A stretch of 64,000 nucleotides of DNA from Parapedobacter sp. SGR-10 (GTDB lineage Bacteria > Bacteroidota > Bacteroidia > Sphingobacteriales > Sphingobacteriaceae): contig NZ_JAAJTJ010000004.1 of NCBI RefSeq assembly GCF_011030405.1, positions 124,001 to 188,000 on the forward strand, in the 5' to 3' direction. Below are positions 1 through 9,805 of the stretch, piece by piece; position 1 is the stretch's first letter, and each line of letters starts with the position of its first letter. Below the pieces are notes generated by a model. That model was given only the letters and a program-made list of their open reading frames with translations. It did not search any database and was not told where the DNA came from. The translations under genes were made by a program, and so were the position numbers.

Positions 1-1973
1 GGACAACCCGAACGATGTATCAGACGTGGGGATACAGGCCTGTGGCTATCGGTAGTGATTTCGTAGAGCTGGAAGATGAATTTATCGACGAGTTGGCCAC
101 TGACAATAGAGTGAATCCGGTGATAGCGGTGCAAAATGAAGTCCGCAAACGTTTGGCCAATACCTTGAATGCGACTGCCTTTGCTGATTACAGCATCAGC
201 AACGAGCTGACACTGCGGGTAAGTGGAGGGATTAGGAATCGTACGACACGTAGCGAAGAGTTTTACAATTCGCTTACAAATAGGGGATTCCCTCGGCCCA
301 CAAATACCAGAGGAGTCAACGGAGCCATTTACAACGATGAGTTTAGGGATTGGATGAATGAAAACCTGCTCACCTATAAGAAACGTATAAATAAACAGCA
401 CCGGTTCGAAGGATTGCTTGGCTTTACATTACAAGGGAGACAACGCTTTAGAGATGGCTATGAATCGCATCAAATTCCCATTGAGGAATTGGGGTTAAGT
501 GGGATTGACAATGGTACCCCTGTCAATATACGGGCAGAAGTCACTGGGCACACGCTAATGTCCTATTTGGGAAGGGTCAACTACAATTATGCCGGGAAAT
601 ACTTGTTGACGGCCAGCCTGCGCAGTGATGGGTCGTCCAAATTTGCCGAAGGCAATCGTTGGGCTCATTTTCCTTCGGCAGCCTTTGCATGGCGTATGAG
701 CAGGGAAGAGTTTATGCGCAGTATGTCGTTTATTGACGATGCAAAACTGCGGTTCAGCATAGGCACCACGGGCAATAACCGTATCGGAGATTTTTCTCGG
801 TTTGCCTCCCTAAGCCTACCCAATAGTTCGTATTATTCATTTGACAACGCTACCCCCTCACCATCCATATTGATGAATCGGATGGCAAACAACGACCTTA
901 GATGGGAGACCACTACCCAACTTGATGTCGGCTTGGATCTTTCATTATTTAAAACCCGGCTCAATTTGGTCGTGGATGTGTACCAAAAAACAACCCGTGA
1001 CCTCTTGCTAAACGCAAATGTGCCTCGGAGCAGTGGCTTTAGCACGGTACTCCAAAACATAGGGAATATGCGCAACCGTGGATTGGAAATAACGTTGAAT
1101 ACACTGAATGTGCGAACCCGCAACTTCACTTGGACTTCCGACTTCAACATTAGCTTCAACGACAACAAAATCTTGTCATTGACCGATGGCGAGACCAGTT
1201 TTCTTTCCCGGCCCGATAACTGGGCGGGAGAATTCAATGCCAATTTCCTTTATTTATCCAAAGTTGGCTATCCAGCGTCCGTATTTTATGGGGTGGTATG
1301 GGATGGGGTGTACCAATATAGTGATTTTGACGAAGTTGGAAACCTAAACCCTGATGTGCCTGATAATGGAATGGGGCGAGACGTTATACAGCCCGGAGAC
1401 ATCAAATATAAGGATCTCAATGGCGACGGTATAGTCAATGCTATGGACTATACTACCATTGGAAGAGCCATTCCTATCCATGGAGGAGGTTTCAACAACA
1501 ATTTTGCCTACAAGGGATTGAGCCTGAATGTGTTTTTCCAATGGTCGTACGGCAATAGTGTATACAATGCAAACAGGCTGGTATTGGATGGGAATGCCTA
1601 TGCGTACCGTACGCTGAACCAGTTTGCCACCTACGTGAACAGATGGACACCAGAGAACCCCAGCAATGAGTATTTCCGAACAGGAGGTCAGGGGCCGAGA
1701 GGTGTCTATTCGTCTCGGGTGTTGGAAGACGGTTCTTTCCTTAGGCTGAAAACAGTATCGCTGGAATATGCTTTGCCCGAGCGGGTGTCGCAGAAAATCG
1801 GAATGCAACGGATGTCTGTCTATGCTGCTGCGCAAAACCTATACACTTGGACAAACTATTCCGGCATGGATCCCGAAGTGTCTACGAGCAATTCCACGCT
1901 CACACCGGGATTTGACTATTCGGCCTATCCCATGGCACGCACAATCAATTTTGGCGTAAAAGCAACCTTGTAA
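1..1973 (+). CDS. SusC-like TonB-dependent outer-membrane transporter, 5' end off-window
   Basis: This is the C-terminal part (about 655 residues) of a SusC/RagA family TonB-dependent transporter, the outer-membrane barrel that imports oligosaccharides or similar ligands with a SusD lid. The reading frame is open to the window edge (frame of base 3), so the ATG at 15 is internal and the plug and N-terminal carboxypeptidase-like domain lie outside. Seen: many alternating aromatic/polar strands, the family-typical LRSDGSSKFAEGNRW and PSAAFAWRMSREEF stretches (about residues 200-235), a calcium-loop-like DLNGDGIVNAMD near 470, and a hydrophobic C-terminal strand. A SusD gene follows after 27 bp, confirming the pair. 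The substrate cannot be read from the sequence. Confidence 0.93.
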   Translation, partial: TTRTMYQTWGYRPVAIGSDFVELEDEFIDELATDNRVNPVIAVQNEVRKRLANTLNATAFADYSISNELTLRVSGGIRNRTTRSEEFYNSLTNRGFPRPTNTRGVNGAIYNDEFRDWMNENLLTYKKRINKQHRFEGLLGFTLQGRQRFRDGYESHQIPIEELGLSGIDNGTPVNIRAEVTGHTLMSYLGRVNYNYAGKYLLTASLRSDGSSKFAEGNRWAHFPSAAFAWRMSREEFMRSMSFIDDAKLRFSIGTTGNNRIGDFSRFASLSLPNSSYYSFDNATPSPSILMNRMANNDLRWETTTQLDVGLDLSLFKTRLNLVVDVYQKTTRDLLLNANVPRSSGFSTVLQNIGNMRNRGLEITLNTLNVRTRNFTWTSDFNISFNDNKILSLTDGETSFLSRPDNWAGEFNANFLYLSKVGYPASVFYGVVWDGVYQYSDFDEVGNLNPDVPDNGMGRDVIQPGDIKYKDLNGDGIVNAMDYTTIGRAIPIHGGGFNNNFAYKGLSLNVFFQWSYGNSVYNANRLVLDGNAYAYRTLNQFATYVNRWTPENPSNEYFRTGGQGPRGVYSSRVLEDGSFLRLKTVSLEYALPERVSQKIGMQRMSVYAAAQNLYTWTNYSGMDPEVSTSNSTLTPGFDYSAYPMARTINFGVKATL

Positions 1974-2000
1974 TCAAGATCATCTAAAATCAGATTTAAC

Positions 2001-3581
2001 ATGAAAAGGTATTTTAAAGTTATAATAATGGGGCTCTTGATGCTTGGAGCCTCGTGCAACAGCTTTCTGGATATGCATCCGGAAGATTTTCTAACCCCTA
2101 ATCAGTATTTTGAAACAGCAGAGCAGGTAAATTATGCGTTGAATGGCGTTTACACCACGCTTGGAGCCACAGCTTTATATGGTGGACATATATTGGGCAG
2201 GTATGGACTGGATGCTGATTTGGGCTTCAGTAGATGGGGGAACGATATTGCTTCTGTAGGGGATTACAATGTAGTACCCACAGATGTACGGATATTGAAT
2301 TATTGGGAAACATTGTATGCCGGCATCAATAGGGCCAACTTATTGTTGGAGAATATAGGAGAGGCCAATATCGATGAACACCTCAAAAGTACTATCATAG
2401 GGGAGGCTTTGTTCCTTCGGGCTTATTTCTATTTTATGCTCACCATCCGCTTCGGCGATGTACCGCTGATACTCCATACAGCGCAGGCACCATCTGCTGA
2501 GGCACTACAGATTCCTGCCGCAAAATCAAAAGAGATATACGACAAAGTGCTCTTAGACATGGAAGAGGCATCGCTCTTGGTAAGAGACGTTACGGATATT
2601 GCGGGAGGAGGTCGGATCAGCAAATCGACTGTCTGGGGAATAATGGCCCGTGTATGCCTCTACATGGCAGGTAATCCGTTGAATGAAACTAGCAAATACG
2701 AAGATGCCCGTAAATGGGCCAAAATGGTAATAGATGAAGAGCATCATGAGCTCAATCCGTCTTTCCAGCAAGTTTTCATGAATTACATCCGGGATATTTA
2801 TGATACGACAGAGAGCATCTGGGAGGTGGAATTTTGGGGAGATGGTGTGGGACTATATGGTGGGGCAAGCGGGTTGGTTGGTATCCACAATGGGATCGCT
2901 ACCACAGATGACCCCGAATATGGATGGTCCAGAGGGATTTTGTGTACGACAGATTTTTTCTATCGGTTGTTTGAGACAGGCGATCTGAGAAGAGATTGGA
3001 CGATTGCCCCTTATGGGTTTTCCGGAACTCCAGCAACGATTAATTATTGGGCAACTAACCGAATCTACGACCGTTATTGCGGTAAATTCAGGAGGGAACA
3101 TCAACTTGGACCTAAAGAACACCCATATACATCGATCAATTATCCCATTCTGCGTTTTGCAGACGTGTTGTTGATGTTTGCAGAGGCCGATGTTCAGGTG
3201 AACGGCAGCCCAACGCCCGAGGCGTATGAGGCAATTAACCAGGTACGCAGAAGAGGTCACGGTTTAGCTATTCACGTTGAAAACCCTACCGTTGATCTGC
3301 AAGGGCTTGATGCCTTTTCTTTTATGGATGAGCTGAAAGACGAGCGGGCGCGCGAATTAGGGTTTGAGGCATTGCGAAAAGACGATATTATCAGGTGGGG
3401 CGAGTTTTTGCCCCGAATGAAATTCGTCCATCAGCACGTTGCAGGCGACGGTGGAACACGGAATGTATTGGTAAGGGCAAAGGAGTACTATGACAATGCT
3501 GCTGCCAGAGATGTACTGTGGCCCATACCCAATAGTGAATTGATCCTGAATAAAGAACTTGTTCAAAACCCAGGTTGGTAG
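2001..3581 (+). CDS. SusD/RagB-family nutrient-binding lipoprotein
   Basis: A 526-residue SusD-like lipoprotein, the surface lid and binding partner of the SusC barrel directly upstream. The N-terminus is a lipoprotein signal with a lipobox ending at Cys19 (LGASC), followed by the usual SusD opening NSFLDMHPEDFLTPNQYF. A helical TPR-like core follows, with the family motif ALFLRAYFYFMLTIRFGDVPL near residues 135-155. The C-terminal region has the typical RFADVLLMFAEA and ERARELGFEALRKDDIIRWG stretches. Length is normal for the family. It is the second gene of the truncated utilisation operon (SusC, SusD, DUF5017, two propeller proteins, unknown protein, transporter). Confidence 0.95.
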   Translation: MKRYFKVIIMGLLMLGASCNSFLDMHPEDFLTPNQYFETAEQVNYALNGVYTTLGATALYGGHILGRYGLDADLGFSRWGNDIASVGDYNVVPTDVRILNYWETLYAGINRANLLLENIGEANIDEHLKSTIIGEALFLRAYFYFMLTIRFGDVPLILHTAQAPSAEALQIPAAKSKEIYDKVLLDMEEASLLVRDVTDIAGGGRISKSTVWGIMARVCLYMAGNPLNETSKYEDARKWAKMVIDEEHHELNPSFQQVFMNYIRDIYDTTESIWEVEFWGDGVGLYGGASGLVGIHNGIATTDDPEYGWSRGILCTTDFFYRLFETGDLRRDWTIAPYGFSGTPATINYWATNRIYDRYCGKFRREHQLGPKEHPYTSINYPILRFADVLLMFAEADVQVNGSPTPEAYEAINQVRRRGHGLAIHVENPTVDLQGLDAFSFMDELKDERARELGFEALRKDDIIRWGEFLPRMKFVHQHVAGDGGTRNVLVRAKEYYDNAAARDVLWPIPNSELILNKELVQNPGW

Positions 3582-3626
3582 TTAATTAATTAAATTTTTT
3601 TTTAAAAAAAATAGAACAGTGAAATT

Positions 3627-4547
3627 ATGAAAAAGTTTTGTTTGTATGCAGTGTTGATCGTGGTATCGATGAGCTGTAAAAGGGAATTGGAGCTTACATC
3701 GTTTGATTTTGAGGTAGAGGTTGAGCAGGCCACTCATTATGCCGGAGACCCCGTAACCTTCCATTTCACGGGTAACCCTGAAATCATTTCTTTTTATTCC
3801 GGCGAGGTGGGGAATGACTACGATTCAATCGGGGGACGTGTTGTTTCCGCTAATTTGCTGTTGTCTTTCGAGTCCCGCATTTTCGATGGTACACAGGATA
3901 ACAAACCCAGCGTGATTGTGTCCACCGATTTTTCCGGCAACTATACGTTGGAAGATGTCGAGGCAGCTGAATGGATTAACATTACCGAGAGGTTTGTACT
4001 TCCACCCATCACAGGTGATGTTGACGGTTATTACCAGTCTGGCAGTGTAGATATCTCAGATTTGAATACAGGAGCAGACCCACTGTTTATTGCTTTCCGG
4101 TACGAGCATAGACCCTTTGAGCTTTTTGGACGGAGAAATACTTGGCGCATCAGGCAGTTTCGGGTGGAACGTGAGACTGATCTTGGAATTACAGAAATTG
4201 TCAATAGCTCCAACGTGAATTGGTCGGTCGTTCAGAAAGGCCCTTGGGACAATAACCGGATAACACCAGGGGCCACCATAGTTTTCAATGGGAATCTTAC
4301 CAATCCCGAGGTTTACCTGACGGGTTGGGTAATCTCCGCTCCACTTCATATCGATCCTTTTTTGATGGATCTGGGGCCGGATAGGGCTGTACCCATCAAA
4401 TCTATTGCCGATGCAGACAGGCCGAGTTATACCCACACCTATACCGAGCCAGGGACTTACACAGCCACGTTTGTAGCGGCCAACCAGAGCTTAGATGAGC
4501 GGAAAGAGATCATTAGGCAGGTGGAAGTGGTGGTTTTACCCAAATAA
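3627..4547 (+). CDS. DUF5017-like surface lipoprotein with PKD-like C-terminal domain
   Basis: A 306-residue probable lipoprotein (lipobox VSMSC, Cys17). The N-terminal region, including a HYAGDPVTFHFTGNPEIISF stretch (about 42-61) followed by a YSGE motif, looks like the DUF5017 family that commonly sits third behind susC/susD in Bacteroidota, where a surface glycan-binding role is usually assumed. The last 50 residues (SYTHTYTEPGTYTATFVA) resemble the end of a PKD/Ig-like domain. It starts 45 bp after susD, behind an A/T-run leader. The family assignment is from pattern recall; the binding role is inference from position. Confidence 0.72.
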   Translation: MKKFCLYAVLIVVSMSCKRELELTSFDFEVEVEQATHYAGDPVTFHFTGNPEIISFYSGEVGNDYDSIGGRVVSANLLLSFESRIFDGTQDNKPSVIVSTDFSGNYTLEDVEAAEWINITERFVLPPITGDVDGYYQSGSVDISDLNTGADPLFIAFRYEHRPFELFGRRNTWRIRQFRVERETDLGITEIVNSSNVNWSVVQKGPWDNNRITPGATIVFNGNLTNPEVYLTGWVISAPLHIDPFLMDLGPDRAVPIKSIADADRPSYTHTYTEPGTYTATFVAANQSLDERKEIIRQVEVVVLPK

Positions 4548-4605
4548 GCATGAATGTTCTTGATTTTCAAATGATTTAACACAGTACAGTAATATAATTT
4601 TAACT

Positions 4606-5904
4606 ATGATGATGTATCTTTTAACTTGTTTTTTGGTCGTAACGAATGTATTGTATGCTGGTTTGGGGACACAGTTGATGGCAGGTAATTTGCCGAAGCA
4701 ATTATCTCTTGGCTCTCAGGTTTCTCTCGAAGCAGGAGCTGTACCCCAAAATGATCTGGGCTTTGATAGGCGTATAGACAATATCGCAAGAAACAAGGGC
4801 AAGCTCATCCCTTCTGATTGGGATCCCCTGTCAGCAGGGAGCAAAGTGTTGGACCGGCTTATTCCTATTACGGCTTTGCAAGTAAAGGGTGCACATGACG
4901 CCGAAATGGTTTTGGTAGGTAACCGTGCATATATTGTCGCTGAAGTAAACGATATAAAACCCGGTGAACATCCGAGATGGCCATTTGTATACGTGACAAT
5001 GTCGGTTGTCAACCTTGAGACGCTGGAGCTGGAAAAGATATATAATGTCGCGCAGTCAGGCCAATCTTTTGAGAATGAGACACTGCCATTGGGAGCCTGT
5101 TTTGTGCCTCGGATTATCCAAAGAGACGAACAAACGCTTCGATGCTATTTTTCGAGTGAGAACCCGGATGTCAGGCAATCTCAAATTTGGTATATGGATT
5201 TTGACCTGACAACACATAGATTTACCAACCATATTTTCAAGGCAAAGATTACAACAACTGATGGAACATTTGATATGCAGCCTCGCCATTTTCACGCCGA
5301 TGCAGCGAAACATGGATTCAGAAAGCGCCCTCGGGATTACGGGCTATGTATTTTTGATTCCTTCAAGTCTTTTGATGGAAAGATATATGTGGCATTGAAT
5401 AATTACCCGGGACGGCAGAATGCCTTGGCTTCGCTCAATGACGATATGGATACGTTTGAGATCATCGGACACTTCAACGAGCCACAGAAAATGGCCTTGT
5501 CAGAAGCATCGGTAAACCGCTTGCCCGATGGCACGTGGATGGCAATAATACGTCAAAACGGGGGCAACTATGTCTTTTCCACCAGCAAGGATGGCAAAAC
5601 ATGGACAAGAGCCGAATACCGTGATTTTGTGCCCAATGGGGGAGATTCCAAACCGACTTTTGATAAATTCAATGGCATTTATTACTTGGGATGGCAAGAA
5701 TCCACATTGATCGAAGGTGTCAAGCGCTCGGTATTTAATATCGACGTTTCCCGTGACGGTATAAATTGGGAGCGCAAATACCGATTTGAAACGCCTGAAA
5801 CGTTCCAATATCCCACATTCATGGAACATAATGGCAGTGTTTGGCTTTGTGTCACGCAAGGCCAAAAGGAACGCATCATGTTTGGTAAGCTGGAAGACCT
5901 GTAA
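4606..5904 (+). CDS. Secreted beta-propeller protein, sialidase/BNR-like glycosidase fold
   Basis: A 432-residue exported protein: hydrophobic N-terminus (YLLTCFLVVTNVLYAGLG), then a beta-rich chain with Asp-box-like turns (VFSTSKDGKTWTRAEYRD near 322-340 and FNIDVSRDGINWERKYRF near 377-394). SxDGxxW repeats are the hallmark of sialidase/BNR-type five- or six-bladed propellers. It opens with three ATG codons in a row; which one is used cannot be decided. The preceding DUF5017 gene is 58 bp upstream and the following protein is also propeller-like, so both probably process the substrate of this locus. I see no proof of true sialidase activity: the arginine triad of GH33 could not be assigned. 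Confidence 0.7.
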   Translation: MMMYLLTCFLVVTNVLYAGLGTQLMAGNLPKQLSLGSQVSLEAGAVPQNDLGFDRRIDNIARNKGKLIPSDWDPLSAGSKVLDRLIPITALQVKGAHDAEMVLVGNRAYIVAEVNDIKPGEHPRWPFVYVTMSVVNLETLELEKIYNVAQSGQSFENETLPLGACFVPRIIQRDEQTLRCYFSSENPDVRQSQIWYMDFDLTTHRFTNHIFKAKITTTDGTFDMQPRHFHADAAKHGFRKRPRDYGLCIFDSFKSFDGKIYVALNNYPGRQNALASLNDDMDTFEIIGHFNEPQKMALSEASVNRLPDGTWMAIIRQNGGNYVFSTSKDGKTWTRAEYRDFVPNGGDSKPTFDKFNGIYYLGWQESTLIEGVKRSVFNIDVSRDGINWERKYRFETPETFQYPTFMEHNGSVWLCVTQGQKERIMFGKLEDL

Positions 5905-5959
5905 TAGGGCAGCAATATGTTGCTGTTTTCTATCAATAAAATCTATAAAGACGAGTTAA

Positions 5960-7663
5960 ATGAAAAGACGAAAATTTATACAAAACGCCTCCTTGGCAAG
6001 TGTAGGGACACTGTTGTTCCCTTTTTGTAAGCCCTATAGTCTCGGCGATCTACTGGCCAACGGTCAACCTGGAGGCCAAGGAGAAGAATTGCTCTACAAT
6101 GGTATCAAATTGCCATGGGTATGGCCTCCACGCAATTTCAGTCCCGACAATTTTGACCCGATGCCTGTTCCCTATTTGGAGGCTCCTCCCGCCACGATTC
6201 CTATTGATGTAGGCCGTCAGCTTTTCGTAGATGACTTCTTGGTCAAGGAAATGACATTGAGCAGGGAGTTTCACTTGGCAAAGAAATATGAAGGCAATCC
6301 AGTGCTCACCGCGGAGAAGGAATGGGAGAGTTGGTTGAATGTGACCGGAGCTGCACCAATAAGTGGTGGAGTGTATTGGGATCCGGCAGATAGTCTTTAC
6401 AAAATGTGGTATGAGGCCGGTTGGAATGGCTCGTTGGCCTATGCGACCAGTACTGATGGCATAAATTGGCAACGCCCAAATGTCGGGGTTGAGGCCGGCA
6501 CAAATATCGTGGTCAAGAACATCAGCGCAGCCAGCACCTTCGTTATACTGGACCACGCTGCTGACCATCCGCGGCAACGGTTTAAGTTGTTTTCACGTAG
6601 TTCAGGTGGTGGCATAGTTTCCGGAGAACTACGTATTTCCCCTGATGGAATACACTGGTCGTCACCAGTAAAAACCGGAGAGATGGGCGATCGCTCCACT
6701 TTAATGCGCAATCCGTTTCGAAATAAATGGGTCTATGGTATTAGATCTAGTGGACGTGCAGAATTGAGGTCAGGTATTGGACGGGCGAGGTATTACATAG
6801 AACGTGACCGTTTTCTTGAAGAAGCGAATTGGAGAGCTGACGAACCTGTATTTTGGACAGGTGCAGACCGACTGGATCCACCAGATCCAGTCATTGGTGA
6901 CCGTCCCCAGCTGTATAATTTGGATGCTGTGGCCTATGAGAGCCTCATGTTAGGGGTCTTTCAAATTCATAGAGGACCACACAATGACGTTGGAAATGAA
7001 ACCGGAATTCCAAAAATCACAGAGCTGTCACTTGCTTATAGTCGTGATGGTTTCCATTGGCACCGCCCAGATCGGCGGTCATTCATCGAAGCCACACGCA
7101 AAAAAGATTGGGAGCGGGGCTACCTGCAATCTGCTGGGGGTGTCTGTCTTGTCGTAAACGATGAACTATGGTTTTATTATGGCGGGTTTGAAGGCGATGA
7201 AGGGGGAACAAAACCCAGGGGTCAATACCAAGGGTCGGGCACTGGACTGGCAAAGTTAAGGCGGGATGGTTTCGCCTCGTTGAACGCAACCGAAACAGGG
7301 GGGACAATTACCACACGGTTAGTGACATTCAAGGGCCATCACCTATTTGTAAACGTGGATTGCCCGGCAGGCGAGTTGCGGGCTGAGATATTGGATGAGG
7401 GAGGACAGGTAATCACACCATTTTCTTTGGCAAACAGTGTGCCTTTGGTTGTGGATAAAACATGTGCCGCGATGACATGGGATGGGGGAGGCGATCTTGC
7501 TGCCATTGCCGGACGTAAGGTGAGTTTTCGATTCCACCTGAAAAACGGGAAGTTTTACGCATTTTGGGTTTCTCCTGATACGTCGGGAGCAAGCTATGGG
7601 TATGTGGCTGCTGGAGGACCAGGTTTTACAGGTGCTATCGATGACAAGGGCACATCGGTGTAA
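5960..7663 (+). CDS. Exported glycosidase-like beta-propeller protein
   Basis: A 567-residue protein starting MKRRKFIQNASLASVGTLLF, a signal with a basic n-region of the kind used by exported, sometimes Tat-directed, enzymes. The body contains DVGRQLFVDDFLVKEM (about 76-91) and several Asp-box-like turns (AYATSTDGINWQRPN, LRISPDGIHWSSP, LAYSRDGFHWHRPDRR), a pattern shared with GH32/GH43-like five-bladed propellers. The last roughly 130 residues form a separate beta-sandwich-like domain, as in GH32 enzymes. Whether it hydrolyses fructosides, other sugars, or is non-catalytic cannot be told. It sits 55 bp after the other propeller gene, in the same operon-like series. Confidence 0.68.
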   Translation: MKRRKFIQNASLASVGTLLFPFCKPYSLGDLLANGQPGGQGEELLYNGIKLPWVWPPRNFSPDNFDPMPVPYLEAPPATIPIDVGRQLFVDDFLVKEMTLSREFHLAKKYEGNPVLTAEKEWESWLNVTGAAPISGGVYWDPADSLYKMWYEAGWNGSLAYATSTDGINWQRPNVGVEAGTNIVVKNISAASTFVILDHAADHPRQRFKLFSRSSGGGIVSGELRISPDGIHWSSPVKTGEMGDRSTLMRNPFRNKWVYGIRSSGRAELRSGIGRARYYIERDRFLEEANWRADEPVFWTGADRLDPPDPVIGDRPQLYNLDAVAYESLMLGVFQIHRGPHNDVGNETGIPKITELSLAYSRDGFHWHRPDRRSFIEATRKKDWERGYLQSAGGVCLVVNDELWFYYGGFEGDEGGTKPRGQYQGSGTGLAKLRRDGFASLNATETGGTITTRLVTFKGHHLFVNVDCPAGELRAEILDEGGQVITPFSLANSVPLVVDKTCAAMTWDGGGDLAAIAGRKVSFRFHLKNGKFYAFWVSPDTSGASYGYVAAGGPGFTGAIDDKGTSV

Positions 7664-7713
7664 GCTCAAGTCCAAACTTCTAAGATAGATATTGTCAAAC
7701 TAGTATAGTTTTT

Positions 7714-7791
7714 GTCATACTGAGGCTTGCCGAAGTATCTAAAAATATGATTATCTGTATAGTTTTTAAATCCCTCCAAAGTCGGGATGAC
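7714..7791. repeat. Dispersed imperfect inverted repeat, GTCAT..CTGA family (copy 1)
   Basis: An intergenic imperfect hairpin: the left arm begins GTCATACTGAGGCTTGCCG and the right arm ends CCAAAGTCGGGATGAC. Related elements are at 20193-20292, 24803-24904, 53368-53439 and a decayed half at 43979-44002. It lies 50 bp downstream of the propeller gene and upstream of the 199-residue protein. Confidence 0.65.
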
Positions 7792-7862
7792 AATACCTAT
7801 CTAAATTAACAATACCCTAAGATACAGAGATACTGGAATAAATGAACAAATAATAAAAGAAT

Positions 7863-8462
7863 ATGAATTTGAGTAGTATAATGTTATTGATTGCCATGAC
7901 GTTGTGGAATGGCGTGTATGGACAGCAAAGTCAAAAAGTTACAGAAAAAAGGCTTTCAATAGGTATGCAAAGCCAGAGATCTCCTTATGGCAGCTTTGTA
8001 GATCTTCAGGCAGGAATGGTTTACAATCTGAAAGATGCCGGAAATCACCAACAAGACATAGATTTGGTGTTTGGATATAGCAAGGTGTCGGCCATGAACA
8101 TAATGGCACCGTCTAGTAAAAGTCTTAAATCCTTTAAACTATATAGGGAAAATGTTCTTTCGGAATGGCAGTACAAAAATAGGGGAGTATTGGTTGTTTT
8201 AAAAGGAGGCGAAAAGAACCGGGAAATTTTTGAAGGTATTAAGACAGATGGGGAATTGAGAGATGCATTTGAAGAGTGGACGAAGCCATCAGGACGTAAG
8301 AGTTCCGATCGGATTGAAGATGTGAGTGTTGGTGATTATATTTTATTCAGATCTAACCAAAAGGAAATGTATGCTGTGGGATATATTGCCGATTTTCAGG
8401 CGAAGGAAGGGGCGGAATACCAAGGTCATGTTTTGATTGATTTCAAAATAAGTGGCCGTTAG
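7863..8462 (+). CDS. Secreted protein of unknown function, 199 aa
   Basis: I do not recognise the family. The N-terminus MNLSSIMLLIAMTLWNGVYG followed by Gln is a signal peptide, so the protein is periplasmic or secreted. The remaining 180 residues are soluble, mixed alpha/beta, with no cysteine, no metal motif and no membrane segment. An aromatic-rich tail (VGDYILFRSNQKEMYAVGYI) suggests a small barrel or sandwich. It lies between the propeller genes and the BASS-type transporter, separated from the former by 199 bp holding a dispersed repeat, so it may start its own transcript. Confidence 0.75.
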   Translation: MNLSSIMLLIAMTLWNGVYGQQSQKVTEKRLSIGMQSQRSPYGSFVDLQAGMVYNLKDAGNHQQDIDLVFGYSKVSAMNIMAPSSKSLKSFKLYRENVLSEWQYKNRGVLVVLKGGEKNREIFEGIKTDGELRDAFEEWTKPSGRKSSDRIEDVSVGDYILFRSNQKEMYAVGYIADFQAKEGAEYQGHVLIDFKISGR

Positions 8463-8518
8463 CAATGGCATAAGTAGTAAGATAATTTAAATTAAACACA
8501 AAGTATATCCGAAACATT

Positions 8519-9634
8519 GTGAAAAATATCAACTTGTACAATCTGATACTCGGGTTGTCAGCGATTATGCTATGCACAATAGCAATCGTTGTGTCTAAAT
8601 ATGGTTTAGCGTCAGCGGGACCGCTTATGATTTTCTTCTTGCTTATATTGGCCATCGGCTGCCGAGGTTATGAAAGGCTCAAAGGATTCTCCTATTCTTT
8701 GGTAATCTTTTCGGCAGTCACGTTGGCGCTGTATTATCCCGATTATTTCATACAATATGATGGATTTGCGTTCTCTGGTTTGATCACCCCACTGATTCAA
8801 TTGATCATGTTTGGTATGGGTACGTCCATGAGCGTGAAGGACTTTGTGGAAGTAATCCGGTCGCCTAAGAAAGTTGTTCTGGGAAGTATGGTACAGTTTA
8901 CGGTTATGCCCATAATAGGGTTCACGTTAGCCCAATTGAGTGGCTTCCCACCTGAGATTGCGGCGGGAATGATTCTCATCGGCTGTTCACCCAGCGGGAT
9001 GGCTTCCAATGTGATGGCCTATCTTGCTAAGGCGAACTTGGCGCTATCTATTACGTTAACCTCTGTAAGTACGCTCTGTGCACCATTGATAACACCATTG
9101 CTAATGAAACTACTTGCAGGTACTTTTATCGAAATTGACGTCATGAAAATGATGTGGGATATTGTTAAGATGGTTATTCTCCCCATTGGCGGAGGGTTGT
9201 TGTTTAACTGGATTTTTATGGGAAAGCTGAAATGGATGAATACAGTTATGCCGTTTGTGTCTATGACAGGGATTGCCTGTATCATTGTGATTATCACTGC
9301 CGCCGGTCGCGATAGCTTACTCCACATTGGTGGTTTGTTGGTACTTTTTGTCCTCATTCATAATGTATCTGGCTATCTATTGGGATATTGGATGGGAAGA
9401 GCCTTTAAATTTGATGAACGCGATTGCCGTACCTTGGCCATCGAGACGGGTATGCAAAATGGAGGGCTGGCCTCGGGAATTGCAAAAGAAATAGGGAGAC
9501 TAGCCACTACTGGGCTTGCGCCTGCCGTTTTTGGCCCATTGATGAATATTACGGGTTCTATTTTGGCTTCTTATTGGCAAAAGAAGACAATTAAAGAAGG
9601 TGTTGAACAGAAAAATGAGGTTGAAAGAACCTGA
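8519..9634 (+). CDS. Bile acid:sodium symporter (BASS/SBF) family transporter
   Basis: A 371-residue inner-membrane protein with about ten hydrophobic segments. The segment LIQLIMFGMGTSMSVKDFVEV (about 92-112) and the helix-break motif GCSPSGMASNVMAYLAKAN (about 153-171) are characteristic of the SBF/BASS family, as is TLAIETGMQNGGLASGIA near 302-319. Members move organic anions (bile acids, pantothenate, pyruvate, keto acids) with sodium. The start is GTG at 8519; the next in-frame ATG would remove the first membrane helix. It is the last gene of the locus before a strong terminator and may carry the released product inward; an acidic ligand is inferred only from the family. Confidence 0.88.
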   Translation: MKNINLYNLILGLSAIMLCTIAIVVSKYGLASAGPLMIFFLLILAIGCRGYERLKGFSYSLVIFSAVTLALYYPDYFIQYDGFAFSGLITPLIQLIMFGMGTSMSVKDFVEVIRSPKKVVLGSMVQFTVMPIIGFTLAQLSGFPPEIAAGMILIGCSPSGMASNVMAYLAKANLALSITLTSVSTLCAPLITPLLMKLLAGTFIEIDVMKMMWDIVKMVILPIGGGLLFNWIFMGKLKWMNTVMPFVSMTGIACIIVIITAAGRDSLLHIGGLLVLFVLIHNVSGYLLGYWMGRAFKFDERDCRTLAIETGMQNGGLASGIAKEIGRLATTGLAPAVFGPLMNITGSILASYWQKKTIKEGVEQKNEVERT

Positions 9635-9711
9635 TAATATCTACTGTTGTTTTCCCTTTTCTCCTCAAGACGCTTACTTAGGTTTTCTAAGGTATATTGG
9701 TAATATGCATT

Positions 9712-9750
9712 AAAAAACCAGTCAGATTTTTGAAACCTGACTGGTTTTTT
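9712..9750. terminator. Bidirectional terminator between convergent genes
   Basis: Hairpin with arms AAAAAACCAGTCAG and CTGACTGGTTTTTT separated by 11 nt. Runs of A and T on both flanks let it serve the BASS transporter (+) and the thiamin-type TonB receptor (-). Confidence 0.9.
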
Positions 9751-9805
9751 AATATTTCTCTCCTTTCCCCACCCTGATGAGGAGCAGGACGAGATCAGAG
9801 GAGAA

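Noticed and set aside
833..1835. Antisense ORFs of 136 and 163 codons within the first SusC gene
   Set aside because: Shadow frames of a strongly coding sequence; no signal, motif or start context.
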